Positions 22,214 through 23,732 of a DNA stretch of 23,732 nt are shown here, piece after piece. The stretch is from Candidatus Faecivivens stercorigallinarum (GTDB lineage Bacteria; Bacillota; Clostridia; Oscillospirales; Ruminococcaceae). Numbering within the stretch: position 1 is the first letter of the stretch; each line of letters opens with the position of its first letter. The position numbers and the translations under genes were made by a program. The notes under the pieces are model-generated. The model had not been told where the DNA came from. It worked only from the letters and a program-made list of their open reading frames with translations, and made no database searches. The DNA lies in contig DVLN01000066.1 in NCBI GenBank assembly GCA_018715465.1, positions 1-23,732 of the forward strand. The letters are read 5' to 3'.

Positions 22214-23391
22214 ATGTTAAAAAAATTAAAATTTGCAGGTAAGCTGGCCGCTGTTCTGCTGCTGGTGGTCCTGCTGCTGGCCGCCGGCTGCTTTGGCGTC
22301 TGGAAGTATCTGGGGAAGGGCTCAAGGCAGAACGGGACTATACCCCCGCGGACCCGCTGTTGCTGGTCAACCCCTACGGCACCAATACGACCGGACTGTA
22401 CATCTATTTTGATACCGACCAGCCGGTTACCGTCCGCTATACCATCCATGCCGACGGCTACCCGGATTTTTCCCGGACACTCAACGGCAGCCCGTCGCTT
22501 GAACATGAGTATCAGATCATCGGGATGGTGCCTTCCGCCCTTAACACCATCACCCTTGAGCTGATGGATGAATCGGGAGAGGTCATTCAGCAGTGTTCGT
22601 TTGAACAGCAGGCTCCAGCGCTGCTCCGCGGCGAGTCCTTCACCACCCTGACAGTGGAGGAGGGAACCAGTACCCAGGAGCTTGGGGACACCTTGTATAC
22701 GATGTTGGGGCCGCAGGATAAGGCGACCTTTACCTACCAGCCCTACACCTGCGCATATGACGCGGCGGGTGTTGCCCGGATGGAGATTCCGCTGGTCAAC
22801 TACCGGACCGAGCGGCAGACCTTTGCCAACGACCTGATGTATTACAACATCTCCTACAACACGATTGTTGGAGTCAATTCGCTTGGAAAGATGGTCGAAC
22901 GGTTTGACCTGAACCACTACAGCATGCACCACGACTACACTCTCGGCGGTGATAACGACCTGCTGGTGCTGGCGACCCGCGACGATGACATTACGACCGA
23001 AGACCGGATTGTCCGGGTCGACCTTGCAATCTGCTGGGGCAGGTCGTATGATTTCTCAGCCGACCCCTGCTATTGGGACACCGGGTACGACTGGTTTGAG
23101 GATGCGATCGGCAACGCGGGGACACCGGAACTGAATTCCTACTACTATAAATATCTGGTGGATGAAAATGCTGGGACCTTCTCACTGGTTGAGTCGATTC
23201 CCGTATCCTATTCCGGGTACATCAGCTCGGTCGAGGATATCGGCAGCACCAAGGTAATTTGCAGCGGCATTGCGACTGAAACGGTGATTCTCGATGAGAA
23301 TAATGAGCTGATCCAGTCGATGACCTCGGATTATGATTACTGGTGGTACCGTGTTTTCGGGTATGATTACAGCGGATTCTGGTTTGCATAA
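22214..23391 (+). pseudogene. Arylsulfotransferase-like lipoprotein gene, frameshifted and apparently internally deleted
   Basis: ATG 22214 follows AGGGGCGA and opens a hydrophobic signal with a lipobox-like LLAAGC. After KYLG the frame runs into unrelated residues; adding one G to the four-G run at 22312-22315 gives KYLGEGLKAERDYTPADPLL, which joins the second frame (open to 23391). That frame has LLVNPYGTNTTGLYIYFDTD and YQIIGMVPSALNTITLEL, the N-terminal beta domain of AssT-type aryl-sulfate sulfotransferases, then MHHDYTLGGDNDLLVLATRD of the propeller, and ends with SYYYKYLVDENAGTFSLV and YRVFGYDYSGFWF. From family knowledge, the middle propeller blades with the DW-H and SSRH-type active-site segments should lie between RIVRVDL and SYYYKY but are missing. 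Probably inactive; a sequencing error could explain the frameshift but not the gap. Confidence 0.75.
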
Positions 23392-23412
23392 CCGGCTAAA
23401 ACAGCAAAAGAT

Positions 23413-23455
23413 GAACGGCCAATCGGAAGTTTCCCGCTTCCGATTGGCCGTTTTT
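23413..23455 (+). terminator. Strong intrinsic terminator
   Basis: ACGGCCAATCGGAAG pairs perfectly with CTTCCGATTGGCCGT around a 6-base loop, followed by T residues. It closes the arylsulfotransferase-like gene. Confidence 0.92.
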
Positions 23456-23631
23456 GCAGAGATCTGCATGTTTTCTGGAACTTTTTTCCAAATTGCCGAT
23501 TGACCCGGACAGAATTCCATCCGTCCGCCAACCTTCTGACAAATCCTATTGGATCAGGCATATTCTGAAAGAAGCTGTAAATAATACCTATTGAAGTCCA
23601 TCCATACACTTTAATCAGGAGGAATTTGTAA

Positions 23632-23694
23632 ATGAAAGCAACCGGAATCGTCAGACGGATCGACTCTCATGTTATAATATCTTCAAGGCTGTGA
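23632..23694 (+). pseudogene. spoVT: Broken spoVT (AbrB-type regulator) start
   Basis: A near-perfect ribosome site, AGGAGG with 9 bases to ATG, opens MKATGIVRRID, the well-known N-terminus of SpoVT/AbrB swapped-hairpin regulators, which normally continues with DLGRVVIPKEIRRTL. Here it goes on as SHVIISSRL and stops at TGA after 20 residues. The change is abrupt after codon 11, so this is an interrupted gene and not a diverged one. SpoVT controls forespore genes in late sporulation. The stretch 23456-23631 before it shows no other gene. Confidence 0.75.
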
Positions 23695-23732
23695 AGCCCC
23701 GAAAACACTGGGTTTTTGCTGATTTTGTCCAA
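23665..23732. other. Foreign sequence after the spoVT break, possible mobile-element end
   Basis: From 23665 the sequence no longer fits spoVT. It contains GTTATAATAT and CCCCGAAAACACTGGGTTTTTGC. The window ends before a transposase or a second end could be seen, so an insertion sequence is the likeliest explanation but not shown. Confidence 0.4.

Noticed and set aside
22360..23391. A separate intact gene starting at the TTG at 22360
   Set aside because: No ribosome site precedes it, and the same frame upstream codes AERDYTPADPLL, which belongs to the family; a frameshifted single gene explains both frames better.

Overview
The window looks like chromosomal DNA of a low-to-mid-GC anaerobic Firmicute of class Clostridia, probably a gut Oscillospirales-type organism. 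The evidence is a T-box leader on leuA, strong GGAGG ribosome sites with several TTG starts, a ferredoxin-dependent indolepyruvate oxidoreductase, a choline-binding-like cell-wall repeat protein, an LLH-type phage holin and the broken start of a SpoVT-type sporulation regulator. The genus cannot be read from the sequence.

Layout. From 431 to 5823 the minus strand carries RNase R, a secreted beta-helix-like repeat protein and a threonine aldolase-like enzyme; a plus-strand small RNA candidate (about 2898-3032) lies between the first two. At 6770-8252 there is an isolated plus-strand phage lysis cassette (membrane/coiled-coil protein, holin, GH25 lysozyme). Then, on the minus strand, come a small membrane-anchored protein, O-acetylhomoserine sulfhydrylase (metY), an operon of iorA, iorB and paaK that converts aryl pyruvates to aryl-acetyl-CoA or aryl acetates, and a leucine cluster (leuA, HD hydrolase, leuB) headed by a T-box leader. 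From 19557 the plus strand carries an Hsp70 paralogue, a GT51 peptidoglycan glycosyltransferase, a broken arylsulfotransferase-like gene and, at the edge, a spoVT fragment cut after 11 codons.

The most unusual feature is a family of long, modular, hairpin-rich repeats that fills most large intergenic gaps: copies at 1-474, 5887-6510, 10375-10831 and 14625-15087, with short pieces at 15273-15329 and 19376-19427. Loops and linkers are conserved between copies, but many stems differ, and they differ on both arms so that pairing is kept. Two copies end exactly at a TAA stop codon (paaK, leuB), one runs into the C-terminal codons of RNase R, and one ends exactly at the -35 box of the aldolase promoter. 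I do not recognise this family by name. It behaves like a BOX- or BIME-type mosaic element or a multi-copy structured RNA, and is the best candidate here for an undescribed system.

Regulation visible in the sequence: sigma-A-like promoters with 17-bp spacers for rnr, the small RNA, the aldolase, the HD-leuB unit, leuA and the Hsp70 gene; a tRNA-sensing T-box for leuA; and several clear intrinsic terminators.
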